NCBI GenBank assembly: GCA_016788905.1
Contig: JAEURZ010000010.1
Location: forward strand, 36,081-100,080
DNA: 64,000 bases
Reading direction: 5' to 3'
Origin: Elusimicrobiota bacterium
Lineage (GTDB): Bacteria; Elusimicrobiota; Elusimicrobia; FEN-1173
Each line of letters starts with the position of its first letter. The first letter of the stretch is position 1. The notes under the pieces are model-generated. The model was not told where the DNA came from, searched no databases, and saw only the letters and a program-made list of their open reading frames with translations. Positions 24,942 through 34,436 of this stretch are shown in pieces. Both the position numbers and the translations under genes were made by a program.

Positions 24942-27215
24942 TTAAAGTTTAATTTTCCTCAACCTCAGGGCATTGGTGATGACGGAGACGGAGCTAAAAC
25001 TCATGGCCGCGGCCGCGATCATGGGGGACAACATCCAACCAAAGAATGGATAGAGAATCCCCGCCGCAAGGGGCACTCCCAAAACATTGTAAAAAAATGC
25101 GAAGAATAGATTCTGCCGTATGTTCCGCATCACCGACTGAGAAAGAGAGCGCGCCTTCGCCAATCCGCGTAAATCGCCTTTCACCAACGTCACCCCGGCC
25201 GATTCCATGGCCACGTCCGTTCCGGTCCCCATGGCCACTCCCACGTGGGCCAAAGCCAAGGCGGGGGCGTCATTCACACCGTCTCCCGCCATGGCCACGA
25301 TCGCCCCTTCGCCTTTCAATTCTTTAATAATTTCCGCTTTCTCCTCGGGCAAAACACCCGCTCGGACGTCGTCGATCCCCAATTCCTTTGCCACGGCTTG
25401 GGCCGTGATCTCGTTATCGCCCGTGGCTAGAATGACCCTCACCCTCATCCCACGAAGAAGGACCAGGGCTTCGGCCGTTGATGCTTTGATCGGGTCGGCC
25501 ACCCCGATCATTCCCACCAACGCCTTTCTTTCCGAGAGGAACATGACGGTTTGACCCTTTCCACGGAGAGGTTGAACCTGATCCCTCCACCTCTCAAGGG
25601 AAACACCCTGACTGTCCATCAAGGCCTCGTTTCCCAGGGATACCTCAATACCATCCACTTTTCCCCGCACCCCTTTCCCCGTGAGGGAAGAAAAATCTTT
25701 CACCCCCACAGGGGACAATCCCTTTCCCTTAGACGCTTTCAGAATCGCCGCCGCCAAGGGATGTTCACTCCCCACCTCCAGCCCCGCCGCCAAGGAAAGG
25801 AGTGAGTCCTCATTCCGTCCCTCCATCGGGAGGAGGGAGACCACGCGGGGTTTCCCTTCCGTTAACGTTCCTGTTTTGTCCACCACCACCACATTCACTT
25901 TCTCCAACAGTTCAAGGGCTTCCGCGCTCCGAATCAAAACCCCATCCAGGGCGCCCCGGCCGACACCCACCATGATGGACATGGGCGTGGCCAATCCCAA
26001 GGCACAGGGGCAAGCAATAATTAATACCGCCACCGCCGAGATCAACGCGTAAGCCAGCCGAGGTTCAGGTCCGAAAAGTGACCAAACTACAAAGGAAATC
26101 AAAGCCACCCCGACCACGCTGGGCACAAAGACAGCGGACACTTTATCCGCCAGCCCTTGAATGGGAGCGCGCGTCCGTTGGGCGTCGGACACCCTCTTGA
26201 CAATGCGGGACAGTAACGTCTCCGCACCCACTTTTTCGGCGCGTACCACCAGCCCACCCGTTCCGTTCACGGTGCCCCCCGTAACCGGATCCCCCGGTCC
26301 CTTCTCGATGGGAATAGGCTCCCCTGAAATCATGGACTCATCCACAGAACTTCGTCCCTCTTCCACGACCCCATCCACCGGAACACTCTCCCCCGGCCTC
26401 ACCCGAAGCCGGTCCCCTTTCTGCACCGACGCCAGGGACACATCTTCTTCCCGCCCGTCTGACCCAATTCGTCGGGCTGTTCGGGGAGACAGATTCATTA
26501 ATTTCTTAATGGCATCGGACGTTCGATCTCGAGCCCTCAATTCCATGACCTGTCCCAGAAGCACCAAGGTCACGATCACCGCGGCGGCTTCGAAGTAGAG
26601 TCCCACACGCCCGGCCTCGTCCCGAAACACCGCTGGGAACACATTCGGGAATAATGTCGCCACCATACTGTAGAGGTAAGCCACCCCCGTTCCCAAGCCA
26701 ATGAGCGTAAACATGTTGGGGCTCCGTCGAACGAGGGACGCCCATCCCCGGACAAAAAACGGACCGCCCCCCCAAAGGACAACCGGGGTGGCCAAAAGGA
26801 ATTGAGCCCACCCCGTCAACCCACCGTGCCGCCCGACCACTGCACCCGACATTTCCAGGAGAAAGAGCGGCAAGGAAAGCCCTGCGCTCCACCAAAACCG
26901 GCGCGTCATGTCCTCCAATTCCCGGTTTGGTTTTTCCGCGACGGAAATGGTTTTGGGTTCCAGGGCCATCCCACATTTGGGACAGATCCCAGGCCCCACC
27001 TGGACAACCTCGGGGTCCATGGGACAGGTGTATTCCCCGTCCCGATGATCCTCCGGAACGATCGCCTTATTCCCCTTCCCTCCGCTGTAGGGCTCGGGAT
27101 CGGAGAGGAATTTCTCCCGGCATTTCGGATTGCAAAAACCGAATTGTTTTCCGTTCCACTCCGTCGCAATCGTGGGCGGTTCAAGAACCGTCATTCCACA
27201 AACGGGATCGATCAT
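24942..27215 (-). CDS. copA: copper/silver-exporting P1B-type ATPase with YHS and heavy-metal-binding N-terminus
   Basis: From ATG 27215 (AGGGGG upstream) the protein has 757 residues. It opens with a YHS domain (MIDPVCGM, then [10 protein letters not shown]), then a YTCPMDPEV...[10 protein letters not shown] heavy-metal-binding motif in place of classical HMA domains. The P-type ATPase core follows: CPC in the ion path (near 400), [10 protein letters not shown] phosphorylation motif (near 443), SEHPLAAAI and [13 protein letters not shown]. This fits Cu+/Ag+ export from the cytoplasm. It ends the copper operon, 67 bp downstream of the HMA protein gene. An earlier in-frame ATG at 27254 adds 13 residues but has a poorer context. 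Confidence 0.93.
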   Translation of the reverse strand: MIDPVCGMTVLEPPTIATEWNGKQFGFCNPKCREKFLSDPEPYSGGKGNKAIVPEDHRDGEYTCPMDPEVVQVGPGICPKCGMALEPKTISVAEKPNRELEDMTRRFWWSAGLSLPLFLLEMSGAVVGRHGGLTGWAQFLLATPVVLWGGGPFFVRGWASLVRRSPNMFTLIGLGTGVAYLYSMVATLFPNVFPAVFRDEAGRVGLYFEAAAVIVTLVLLGQVMELRARDRTSDAIKKLMNLSPRTARRIGSDGREEDVSLASVQKGDRLRVRPGESVPVDGVVEEGRSSVDESMISGEPIPIEKGPGDPVTGGTVNGTGGLVVRAEKVGAETLLSRIVKRVSDAQRTRAPIQGLADKVSAVFVPSVVGVALISFVVWSLFGPEPRLAYALISAVAVLIIACPCALGLATPMSIMVGVGRGALDGVLIRSAEALELLEKVNVVVVDKTGTLTEGKPRVVSLLPMEGRNEDSLLSLAAGLEVGSEHPLAAAILKASKGKGLSPVGVKDFSSLTGKGVRGKVDGIEVSLGNEALMDSQGVSLERWRDQVQPLRGKGQTVMFLSERKALVGMIGVADPIKASTAEALVLLRGMRVRVILATGDNEITAQAVAKELGIDDVRAGVLPEEKAEIIKELKGEGAIVAMAGDGVNDAPALALAHVGVAMGTGTDVAMESAGVTLVKGDLRGLAKARSLSQSVMRNIRQNLFFAFFYNVLGVPLAAGILYPFFGWMLSPMIAAAAMSFSSVSVITNALRLRKIKL

Positions 27216-27282
27216 GACGCTTTCCCCCTTATCGCCCAACAAGGTCCAATCCAAAATACCGCGACGGGAAACATCGCGTTCC

Positions 27283-27675
27283 TTATTTGGACCCTTTTTT
27301 AATTTTTTTTATGTCGGTCAATTTGTAATCGGCCCCCATCCCCATCTGATCGGCAGAAACCTTTAACGCCTCTTGCAGTTGGGCCACCTGAACTTCTTTG
27401 TTCACCAATACCGCAAAGCGAACCGTTCCCTCCTTCGGGTCCACCTGGGCCGCTCCGATCCCCGGAACCTGGCGCATTGTCTTTTCGATCGTCGGGCCAC
27501 ATCCGCCGCACGTGATCGCCCCGATTTTAGCCGTGTAATAACCCGGGGAGAGGGTTGGGACACCCGGCAAAACGGGGTCATTCCCATGGGCGGGGTGGGT
27601 TTGGGATGATCCCGCCCACAACGTACCCACCATCATTCCCACGGTCAGAACTATACTTACTTTTTTTGTCCACAT
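27283..27675 (-). CDS. periplasmic HMA-domain metal-binding protein
   Basis: I use ATG 27675, which has AGGAGG 9 nt upstream, giving 130 residues; the frame is open to 27708 inside the end of the RND gene. A signal peptide ([21 protein letters not shown]) is followed by a spacer with HPAH and an HMA-like fold with ITCGGCG (Cys56, Cys59) and a predicted ferredoxin-like strand/helix pattern. A periplasmic HMA protein between a Cus-type pump and a CopA ATPase would act as a Cu/Ag carrier or buffer, similar in role to CusF or MerP. The specific partner is inferred. Confidence 0.8.
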   Translation of the reverse strand: MWTKKVSIVLTVGMMVGTLWAGSSQTHPAHGNDPVLPGVPTLSPGYYTAKIGAITCGGCGPTIEKTMRQVPGIGAAQVDPKEGTVRFAVLVNKEVQVAQLQEALKVSADQMGMGADYKLTDIKKIKKGSK

Positions 27676-27704
27676 AGGTTCAATCCTCCTCTTGTTTTTT
27701 AAAA

Positions 27705-30700
27705 TCATGCCCCGTGCCCCCGTGTTTCTGAGCGGGCCAATTTCGACACATCCACCGTGCCGTGTTTCATTTCATAGCGCCACTTCCAAATGGAATAGAG
27801 CGGGGGATAAACCAAAAGTTCCAGGATGAAACTGGTCACGAGTCCACCAATCATAGGCGCGGCCACACGTTTCATCATATCCGCCCCTGTCCCCGCCGAC
27901 CACATGATGGGGACCAATCCCATCATGGAAGCCATCACGGTCATGGCTTTGGGCCGGATCCGTTTCACCGCCCCATGAAGGATCGCCTCTTCCAAATCTT
28001 TATAGGTTTTCATGGCCCCCTTTTTCACCGCGTCCGCGTAGGACAGGTCCAGAAAGAGGAGCATGAAGACCCCCATTTCCGCGTCCAAACCCATCAACGC
28101 GATCATACCGACCCAAACGGCGATGGACACGTTGTATCCCAAAATCCAGAGATACCAGACGGCGCCCACCAGGGAAAAGGGGACCGCCAACATCACCAGA
28201 CCGGCTTTCACCGTGGATTGGGTGTTGATGAACAGCAAAAGGAAAATCAAGAACACCGTGACGGGGATGACCACTTTCAACCGTTCCCGCACCCGCAACA
28301 TGTTTTCATACTGCCCGCTCCAAACCAAGGAATACCCCGTGGGAAGGTTCAACTTTTCGCGCACCACTTTTTTGGCTTCCTCCACATACCCCCCCACATC
28401 CCGGCCCGCCAAGTCCACATAGACATAACCGGAAAGCATTCCATTTTCATCACGGATCATCCCCGGTCCCGAAACCAATTCGATATCCGCCAACTGGGCC
28501 AAGGGGACCTGGGCCCCGTCCATCAGGGGAACCAAAACACGTTTCAGATCGCTCAAACGATCTCGGAGTTCCCGGGCGTAACGCACGTTAACGGAATACC
28601 GCTCCCGCCCTTCCACCGTGGTGGTCACGTTCTCCCCACCAATGGCCGTCAAGATCACCTGATTGGCCTCGTCAATGGAAATCCCGTAACGGGCCAACTG
28701 TTCCCGTTTCAGCTTAAAATCCAGAAAATATCCACCCGCGGTCCTTTCCGCGAAAATGCTTCGCGTCCCCGGAAGATCCTTAAGAATCCCCTCAATGTGA
28801 ACACCAATTTTCTCTATCTCTTTGACATCCCCGCCAAAGATTTTAATGCCGATAGGTGTCCGGACCCCGGTGGTTAACATGTCGATTCGTCCCTTAATCG
28901 GCATGGTCCACGCGTTGGTCACTCCCGGAAACCGCATGGCACGGTCCATATCATCGATCAATTCTTCTTTGCTCAGTCGGTCGGGCCAAACGTGCCGAAA
29001 GGGCGTCTTCAGAAATTCAGGGAAATCGGAATACCAGCGCTCTTTGGCGCGCCATTGATTCATTGGTTTCAGCATGACCGTTGTTTCCATCATGGAGAAG
29101 GGCGCGGGGTCCGTGGAGGTTTCCGCTCGACCCGCCTTGCCAAAAACACGTTCCACTTCAGGAAAACTTTTAAGGATTTTGTCCTGAGCCTGCAAAAGTT
29201 TTTGCGCTTCCGTCACAGAGATCCCAGGCAGGGTGGTGGGCATATAAAGGAGCGTTTCTTCAAAGAGAGGCGGCATAAACTCCGACCCTAATTTCAAATA
29301 GACCGGAACCGTGCTCAACATCAAAAGGGCCGCCCCCCCGATCGTCACGGCCCGATGCCGAAGAACCCACCGACACACAGGTTCGTAGATTTTAAAGAGG
29401 ACCCGGCTGATGGGGTGCTTTTCTTCCCGATAATACCGTCCCACAGTGATGGCGTTCCATACGTTCGATATCCACCGGGGTTTGAAATGGGAATAATCCA
29501 TTCGCGTGAACATCATCCGGAGGGCCGGGTCCAAAGTGATGGCCAATACAGCGGCAATTCCCATGGCCAGGTTCTTGGTATACGCCAACGGTTTAAAAAG
29601 TCTTCCCTCCTGATCCACCAAGGTGAAGACCGGCAAGAAGGCAATGGCAATCACCAACAGGGAAAAGAAAACAGAAGGCCCCACCTCTTTAAGAGCGTTT
29701 AAGCGCACCTCATGATAGTCGCCAATCCTTCCCCCGGAAATCCATTCTTCCAAACGTTTGTAGGCGTTTTCCACCTCCACAATGGCCCCGTCCACCAATA
29801 CCCCAATCGAAATAGCGATCCCCGCCAAGGACATGATGTTCGTGGTCAGTCCCATGAAATACATGGGGATAAAAGCCAAGACAACAGAGATGGGGATGGT
29901 CAGGATGGGAATAATTGCCGAAGGAATATGCCACAGAAAGAGAAGGATCACCAAACTCACGATGATCATTTCAAGGGTTAATTCTTCTTTCAACGTTTGA
30001 ATCGCCCGGAGGATGAGATCCGATCGATCGTAAGTGATCACCACCTCAACACCCTTCGGCAAAGAAGGGTTCACTTCTTCTAATTTGGCTTTCACGCGTT
30101 TAATAACGTTCAGAGCGTTCTCCCCATAACGCATGACCACGATCCCGCCCACCGTGTCCCCTTCCCCATCCAGGTCCGATACCCCGCGTCGCATTTCCGG
30201 CCCGACTTCAACCCGGGCAATCTGTTTGATCAAAACGGGTGTGCCATTCCGGTCACGACCCACCACAATTTGTTCAAGATCTTCCTTGTTTTTGGCGTAT
30301 CCCCGTCCGCGCACCATATACTCGGTACCAGAAAACTCCACCACGCGCCCCCCCACGTCGTTGTTCCCCGAACGAACGGCATCCACCACTTTCATGAGCG
30401 GAACGTTGTAGGCCTGAAGCGCGTTCGGATCCACGTTCACTTGATACTGTTTCTGAAACCCGCCGATCGAAGCCACTTCCGCCACACCAGGGACCGCTTG
30501 CAGCCAATAGCGCAAATACCAATCCTGGAAACTTCGAAGTTCGGCCAGATCGTTTTGACCGGTCTTGTCCACCAACGCGTATTGAAACACCCACCCCACG
30601 CCCGTGGCGTCCGGCCCTAACTCGGTTTTGACTCCCTCGGGGAGACCTGACGTGATTTTGGAGAGATATTCCAAAACCCGACTTCGTGCCCAATAAACAT

Positions 30701-31001
30701 CCGTCCCATCTTCAAAGATGACGTAAACATAAGAATAGCCGAAATCGGAGAACCCCCGTACCGACTTGACTTTCGGCGCTCCCAAGAGCGCGGTCACAAT
30801 GGGGTAAGTCACCTGGTCTTCCAGGATATCAGGACTTCTGTCCCACCGAGAATAAACAATGACTTGGGTGTCCGACAGGTCTGGGATGGCATCCAGGGGA
30901 ACATTCTTCATGGCATACGTGGCCCCAAGAACCCCCACCAAGGTGAAGATTAAAACCAAATATTTATTTCGTGCCGAAAATTCAATGATTTTTTCAATCA
31001 T
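27705..31001 (-). CDS. cusA: heavy-metal efflux RND pump (CusA/CzcA family)
   Basis: This 1098-residue protein has the twelve-helix RND architecture with two large periplasmic loops. The HME-RND signature is visible: PDLSDTQVIVYSRWDRSPDI, GVLVDGAIVEVENAYKRL in helix 4 (about 395-410) with the proton-relay Asp, and VWVGMIALMGLDAEMGVFML in the second half. Many Met residues lie in the porter region (FMPPLFEETLLYMPTTLPG), in keeping with Cu+/Ag+ export. It starts 9 nt after the membrane fusion gene. CusA versus CzcA cannot be proven by eye, but CopA and HMA neighbours favour copper/silver. Confidence 0.93.
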   Translation of the reverse strand: MIEKIIEFSARNKYLVLIFTLVGVLGATYAMKNVPLDAIPDLSDTQVIVYSRWDRSPDILEDQVTYPIVTALLGAPKVKSVRGFSDFGYSYVYVIFEDGTDVYWARSRVLEYLSKITSGLPEGVKTELGPDATGVGWVFQYALVDKTGQNDLAELRSFQDWYLRYWLQAVPGVAEVASIGGFQKQYQVNVDPNALQAYNVPLMKVVDAVRSGNNDVGGRVVEFSGTEYMVRGRGYAKNKEDLEQIVVGRDRNGTPVLIKQIARVEVGPEMRRGVSDLDGEGDTVGGIVVMRYGENALNVIKRVKAKLEEVNPSLPKGVEVVITYDRSDLILRAIQTLKEELTLEMIIVSLVILLFLWHIPSAIIPILTIPISVVLAFIPMYFMGLTTNIMSLAGIAISIGVLVDGAIVEVENAYKRLEEWISGGRIGDYHEVRLNALKEVGPSVFFSLLVIAIAFLPVFTLVDQEGRLFKPLAYTKNLAMGIAAVLAITLDPALRMMFTRMDYSHFKPRWISNVWNAITVGRYYREEKHPISRVLFKIYEPVCRWVLRHRAVTIGGAALLMLSTVPVYLKLGSEFMPPLFEETLLYMPTTLPGISVTEAQKLLQAQDKILKSFPEVERVFGKAGRAETSTDPAPFSMMETTVMLKPMNQWRAKERWYSDFPEFLKTPFRHVWPDRLSKEELIDDMDRAMRFPGVTNAWTMPIKGRIDMLTTGVRTPIGIKIFGGDVKEIEKIGVHIEGILKDLPGTRSIFAERTAGGYFLDFKLKREQLARYGISIDEANQVILTAIGGENVTTTVEGRERYSVNVRYARELRDRLSDLKRVLVPLMDGAQVPLAQLADIELVSGPGMIRDENGMLSGYVYVDLAGRDVGGYVEEAKKVVREKLNLPTGYSLVWSGQYENMLRVRERLKVVIPVTVFLIFLLLFINTQSTVKAGLVMLAVPFSLVGAVWYLWILGYNVSIAVWVGMIALMGLDAEMGVFMLLFLDLSYADAVKKGAMKTYKDLEEAILHGAVKRIRPKAMTVMASMMGLVPIMWSAGTGADMMKRVAAPMIGGLVTSFILELLVYPPLYSIWKWRYEMKHGTVDVSKLARSETRGHGA

Positions 31002-31010
31002 GGGAGGGCC

Positions 31011-32234
31011 TCAATGGGAAGGACCGCTGGACAAAGACAAGGCGGATTTTATTTTTGATTCCGAATCGATGAGGAAATTGGCCGAGGTCACCACCGCTTC
31101 CCCTTCCTCTATCCCCGATAGAATTTCCACGGCATCTTTCCCCTCTTGGCCTACCACGACTTCCCGCGGTTCAAATCGGCCGGGCCCGGTTTGCACAAAA
31201 ACAATACTGCGGGTTCCCGTGCGCATCACCGCTTCTTCCGGGACCGTCAAACGTTGGCCTAAGGGTATCGGAATCTTGACGTCCACATACATTTCCGGTT
31301 TCAATAACCCGGCCGAGGGGACTTCGCCCCGAGCCCGCAAGGTTCGCGTTTCACGGTTTAGAATTGTGTCCACCGCCACGATCTTTCCGTGAAACGTTCG
31401 CCCCGGGAAAGCCACGCTCGTGATTTCCATTTCCTGGCCGCTTTTCACCAAACCCGATTCATATTCAAATACGTCCGCGTAAACCCAAACAGAGCCCCCC
31501 TCCGTGGCGAGCAGCAAGTTCGTTGGGTCCCGCTTGGCCCGGCCCAGACGATCGATCTGTGAATCCGACAAACCCATTTGACGCAGTCTCAAGACAGAAG
31601 CGGAAATCAATCCATCTGTCCTTTCCCGCACCTCCGCCCAGGGACTTTTTTGAACGTTCACCTTGGATTTCAAGGCTTCCCGGTATTCCACCACCGCGCT
31701 GTAGAGGTCCGGATCGTAAGCAATTCGACCACTGGCCCGAATCACTTTTGATATTTTCCGGCGCACCACTGCGGACGTTTTCACCCCAATCAACTGTTCC
31801 CGTTCCGCTGGAAACCGAATGGGGGCGAGGCCAGGGACAGTCGATTCCCGCATTTCCGCCGCATCCTCTTCATAAACAGGGACGTAATCCATCCCCATGC
31901 CGTCCTGCATGGGAACGGGTGAGGTGATACGGGGATCCATGGGGTTCCTGTAATAAAGAAGTCTTTTCTCTTGAACACCGGTCGGGTTCCCAGGAATCGA
32001 AGCCGCGTGATTTTCCTCCGATTCGATGGGGACCAAACGCATCCCGCAAATCGGACAGTCCCCGGCCCGTTCCGAAACATAGGTGGGATGCATCGGGCAA
32101 TGGTATTTCGCGGCGTGGGAAGATCCCGCCGTGTTTGTTCCTTTTTCGGTACCTCGCCCACAGGCCGTAAAAAATACCGCCCCCCCCAACAAAAGGATTC
32201 CCGAAAGCGAAATCAAAATGTGCTTTTTCATCAT
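31011..32234 (-). CDS. cusB: membrane fusion lipoprotein of RND efflux (CusB-like) with two heavy-metal-binding motifs
   Basis: The 407-residue product has a lipoprotein signal with Cys25 (VFFTACGRG). Two heavy-metal-binding segments follow: YHCPMHPTYV...CPICGMRLVP (about 44-72) and YYRNPMDPRI...GMGMDYVPVY (about 93-118). The adaptor core then shows a short alpha-hairpin and barrel strands (VWVYADVFEYESG, REVVVGQEGKDAVEILSGIEEGEAVV). It links the inner-membrane pump to the TolC-type channel and can hand over metal. ATG overlaps the stop of the upstream TolC-like gene (ATGA). Confidence 0.92.
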   Translation of the reverse strand: MMKKHILISLSGILLLGGAVFFTACGRGTEKGTNTAGSSHAAKYHCPMHPTYVSERAGDCPICGMRLVPIESEENHAASIPGNPTGVQEKRLLYYRNPMDPRITSPVPMQDGMGMDYVPVYEEDAAEMRESTVPGLAPIRFPAEREQLIGVKTSAVVRRKISKVIRASGRIAYDPDLYSAVVEYREALKSKVNVQKSPWAEVRERTDGLISASVLRLRQMGLSDSQIDRLGRAKRDPTNLLLATEGGSVWVYADVFEYESGLVKSGQEMEITSVAFPGRTFHGKIVAVDTILNRETRTLRARGEVPSAGLLKPEMYVDVKIPIPLGQRLTVPEEAVMRTGTRSIVFVQTGPGRFEPREVVVGQEGKDAVEILSGIEEGEAVVTSANFLIDSESKIKSALSLSSGPSH

Positions 32235-33517
32235 CTTGCCTCCTTCGTCACCACACGAACGCCGACCACACGCTCCAGTTCGGCCTTAAACTGTTCGAAT
32301 TGGGCTAAATGCTCGTAATGTTCTAAACGAAATTGAAGAAGCGACCGAACCGCGTCCAACAGTTCCAAGAAACCCATTCGATCGGCGCGGTAAGAGGCTT
32401 CCGTGATCTTTAAGGCATGCTCGGCCTGGGGCAGCACACTCGTTTGGTACAAATCCACCAGTCGTTGAGCGGTCTGAGCTTTCACCAAAAAAGATTTCAC
32501 ATCAAACAGTGTCTGGTTTTTGAGAGTCTGATATTCAGCCTGTGCCATGTCTCGTTCGGCGCGAGCCTCCCGCACCAGGGCCCCTTGCTTCCAAAACCAT
32601 AGGGGAACCGTGACCCCCACCATGGCGTCGTGACTGTCGGTTCCGTTCACTCTATTTCGTTGCCGGTATTGGAGCATCAGGTCAGGCAGGTAATCCGATC
32701 GACTCAAAGTCACTTGGGTACGGCTTTTGTCGACGATAAAAGCCGCCTCCCGTAAGTCCGGCCGGGCTATTACCGCCTCAGCCTCCAGTTCGGACAGGGA
32801 AACCGCGAGGGGCCTCGGATCCGGATCAATGGGTCTTCCCAAAAGGGATCCGGGGGGGCGGTTCAGTAATGTATTCAATAGGGCTTCGTTGATTTCTTTT
32901 TCCTGTTGAAGTGTGACCAGTTCATTCAACATTTTGGATAGTTCGACCTGGGCTTTAAGCGCGTCAATCTGAGACGCTTTCCCCGCCGCGTATTTGGCTT
33001 CGGCCACCTTTGAAAACTGTCCCATTAAATTCACGTATTCTTTAAAGATCTCGATGGCGTGGTGAGAGAGAAACAGCCGAGCGTAGGCTTGCTTGGCCCG
33101 GGAAAGGACATCGTGTTCCTTCGAATGAAAGGCCGACTCCGCCGCCTTGGCCTCCTGGCGAGCCCGCTGGCCCATGAAGTAGAGTGTCGTGGGGAAGGGG
33201 AGTTCCTGGGAAATCACCAGATTTCTTTCGCCCGCGTCGGTCCACACATGGTCGCCCCGCGGCGCGTCCATCCGTTCAAAATCCACCCGGGGCTTCGTCG
33301 GCGTGGCCGCCTGGGAAACCCGGGCGGCAAAAGCCCGCCAGCGTTCGCGCGCGGCCTTAATCTCCGGATTGTCCCTTTGAACCACGACCAGAACATGCTC
33401 CAAACTCAAGGGGGAGGAAGAAAGCCCAACCTCCCCCTCGGTTCCCCTAACCGATGAAGGACCGACGACCGAAAAACTGAACAGGGCAAAAAGTGTGATT
33501 CGAACAGAATATTTCAT
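32231..33517 (-). CDS. TolC-family outer-membrane efflux channel (CusC-like)
   Basis: This 428-residue protein has a signal peptide (MKYSVRITLFALFSFSVVGPSS) and the duplicated outer-membrane efflux protein layout: long amphipathic helices with short strands. Family-type stretches include LEHVLVVVQRDNPEIKAARE, a KAQVELSKMLNELVTLQQE helix, and EAVIARPDLREA before the second half. The N-terminal Cys of a CusC lipoprotein is not seen. It forms the exit duct of the tripartite pump encoded by the next two genes. Short GC hairpins lie in the 97-bp gap upstream. Confidence 0.9.
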   Translation of the reverse strand: MKYSVRITLFALFSFSVVGPSSVRGTEGEVGLSSSPLSLEHVLVVVQRDNPEIKAARERWRAFAARVSQAATPTKPRVDFERMDAPRGDHVWTDAGERNLVISQELPFPTTLYFMGQRARQEAKAAESAFHSKEHDVLSRAKQAYARLFLSHHAIEIFKEYVNLMGQFSKVAEAKYAAGKASQIDALKAQVELSKMLNELVTLQQEKEINEALLNTLLNRPPGSLLGRPIDPDPRPLAVSLSELEAEAVIARPDLREAAFIVDKSRTQVTLSRSDYLPDLMLQYRQRNRVNGTDSHDAMVGVTVPLWFWKQGALVREARAERDMAQAEYQTLKNQTLFDVKSFLVKAQTAQRLVDLYQTSVLPQAEHALKITEASYRADRMGFLELLDAVRSLLQFRLEHYEHLAQFEQFKAELERVVGVRVVTKEAR

Positions 33518-33546
33518 GGATATCCCCTCTCATAAACAAACAAGTT

Positions 33547-33569
33547 CCGCCCTCGCTTGCGCGAGGCGG
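33547..33569. repeat. short GC hairpin between the small Cys protein gene and the TolC-like gene
   Basis: CCGCCCTCGC and GCGAGGCGG form a stem with a TTGC apex and one bulge. A similar palindrome with a CCTAAG apex lies nearby at 33604-33626, overlapping the stop of the upstream gene. They could soften polarity or stabilise mRNA ends; neither has a T run. Confidence 0.5.
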
Positions 33570-33614
33570 GTCGGAATGAGACGGGAAGGGAATGGTAAAA
33601 GAGTTCCCGCCCGC

Positions 33615-34016
33615 CTAAGCGAGGGGAGGACCGCGAGGAGAAGCGTTGAGAGAGAAACGACCCGGAGGCCCCGGCGGGGCCTGAGCTTCAAAAACAGTGC
33701 GATTGGAAAGAGGTGGGGAAACGTCAAGAGAAGAGCGAACCGGCAAACTCACAACACCCGAAAGTTCTGGTCCGGGCACGAGAACCGCGGACAGGGCCCC
33801 CCGGGTAAAGTCAGGGACAAGACAACAGACCATCGTTTCGCAAGGCGTCCCCTCGTCCGCGGTGTTCCCCGGCATGGCGCGGTGACAATCGGGTACACCC
33901 GCCGTCTCGACGGGATCGCGCACCACCCGATCGTGAGCGTTCGGGCAAACCTTTCCCGGCAACGCAAATACACCGAACAGGAAAAACCCGAGTAAAAACA
34001 TTACACCCTTCTTCAT
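33615..34016 (-). CDS. small exported Cys/His protein heading the copper operon
   Basis: From ATG 34016 the product has 133 residues; the frame is open to 34085 but MKKGVMFLLGFFLFGVF makes a normal signal peptide. The mature part has VCPNAHDR, PDCHRAMPG and TPCETMVCCL, a set of Cys, His and Met residues suited to Cu+ or Ag+ binding, followed by a low-complexity Pro/Ser tail. I do not recognise a named family, though small Cys-rich ORFs of this type occur at the head of cus-like operons. Confidence that it is a real gene rests on the signal peptide, position and metal-ligand pattern. Confidence 0.65.
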   Translation of the reverse strand: MKKGVMFLLGFFLFGVFALPGKVCPNAHDRVVRDPVETAGVPDCHRAMPGNTADEGTPCETMVCCLVPDFTRGALSAVLVPGPELSGVVSLPVRSSLDVSPPLSNRTVFEAQAPPGPPGRFSLNASPRGPPLA

Positions 34017-34093
34017 ATTTAGATTGTGACTCCGATTTGGATTTCCCGCAAGGGGAATATTTTTAGAAAAACCCATCCGCCCCACACTGGACG

Positions 34094-34123
34094 TTGACGA
34101 CCCCGTCGATAAAGAGCCATAAT
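34094..34123 (+). promoter_or_regulatory. promoter of tRNA-Leu
   Basis: TTGACG (34094-34099), an 18-bp spacer and CATAAT (34118-34123) place transcription start about 4-5 nt before the mature tRNA-Leu 5' end at 34134. Confidence 0.7.
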
Positions 34124-34133
34124 GTCATCCCAA

Positions 34134-34218
34134 GCCGGGGTGGCGAAATGGCAGACGCGTGAGACTCAAAATCTCAAGTCGCTTAGGCGGCGTGGGGGTT
34201 CAAGTCCCCCCTCCGGCA
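34134..34218 (+). tRNA. tRNA-Leu (anticodon CAA)
   Basis: The 85-nt sequence folds as a class II tRNA: acceptor GCCGGGG/CTCCGGC with one G-T pair, anticodon stem TGAGA/TCTCA with loop CTCAAAA (anticodon CAA), a variable arm GTCGCTTAGGCGGC, T arm GGGGGTTCAAGTCCCCC, and discriminator A. CCA is not encoded, unlike the tRNA-Pro gene in this window. Its last 18 nt and the downstream flank are repeated 177 bp further on. Confidence 0.95.
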
Positions 34219-34239
34219 AATTTGATCTTTTTTCCTTCC

Positions 34240-34377
34240 TGACAAAGGAGGGGTGACTTGAACGCCCGGTCACGCCGACCTAGATGGGAGGAAAAGGGCC
34301 CACCTTGTGGGCCCGTCAGTGATCGGGCAGGCCTGGAGGGTTCGCGGCGGGGGTAGGAAAGCCGCGAATCCGGAAGG
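34240..34377. other. hairpin-rich insert between duplicated tRNA-Leu 3' ends
   Basis: This 138-bp stretch is bounded by direct copies of the tRNA-Leu 3' end. It contains GTGAC/GTCAC (34253-34273), the perfect stem GGGCCCAC/GTGGGCCC with loop CTT (34296-34314) and TTCGCGGC/GCCGCGAA (34341-34368). No coding potential, recombinase or promoter is evident. It resembles in size and structure, though not in sequence, the insert at the tRNA-Pro locus. Confidence 0.65.
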
Positions 34378-34416
34378 CAAGTCCCCCCTCCGGCAAATTT
34401 GATTTTCTTTCCTTCC
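34378..34416 (+). repeat. duplicated 3' end of tRNA-Leu with downstream flank
   Basis: This 39-bp segment matches 34201-34239 at 37 positions: the last 18 nt of tRNA-Leu (T-arm 3' strand and acceptor) plus 21 bp of flank. It looks like an attachment-site duplication, but only 138 bp lie between the copies. Confidence 0.85.
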
Positions 34417-34436
34417 CCGCACACCGGCACGTCCCT

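Noticed and set aside
27762..28877. 371-codon open frame on the plus strand
   Set aside because: It is antisense to the CusA-type pump and very rich in His, Gly and Pro, the usual signature of a mirror frame.
34134..34416. Integrative element at tRNA-Leu (attL/attR)
   Set aside because: The duplicated tRNA end is real, but only 138 bp lie between the copies and no integrase, excisionase or cargo gene is present, so I list it as a structured insert only.
34200..34430. Minus-strand open frame with an internal duplicated peptide
   Set aside because: The repeated peptide (GKKIKFAGGG) is only the translation of the duplicated tRNA-Leu 3' end; no signal for translation is present.
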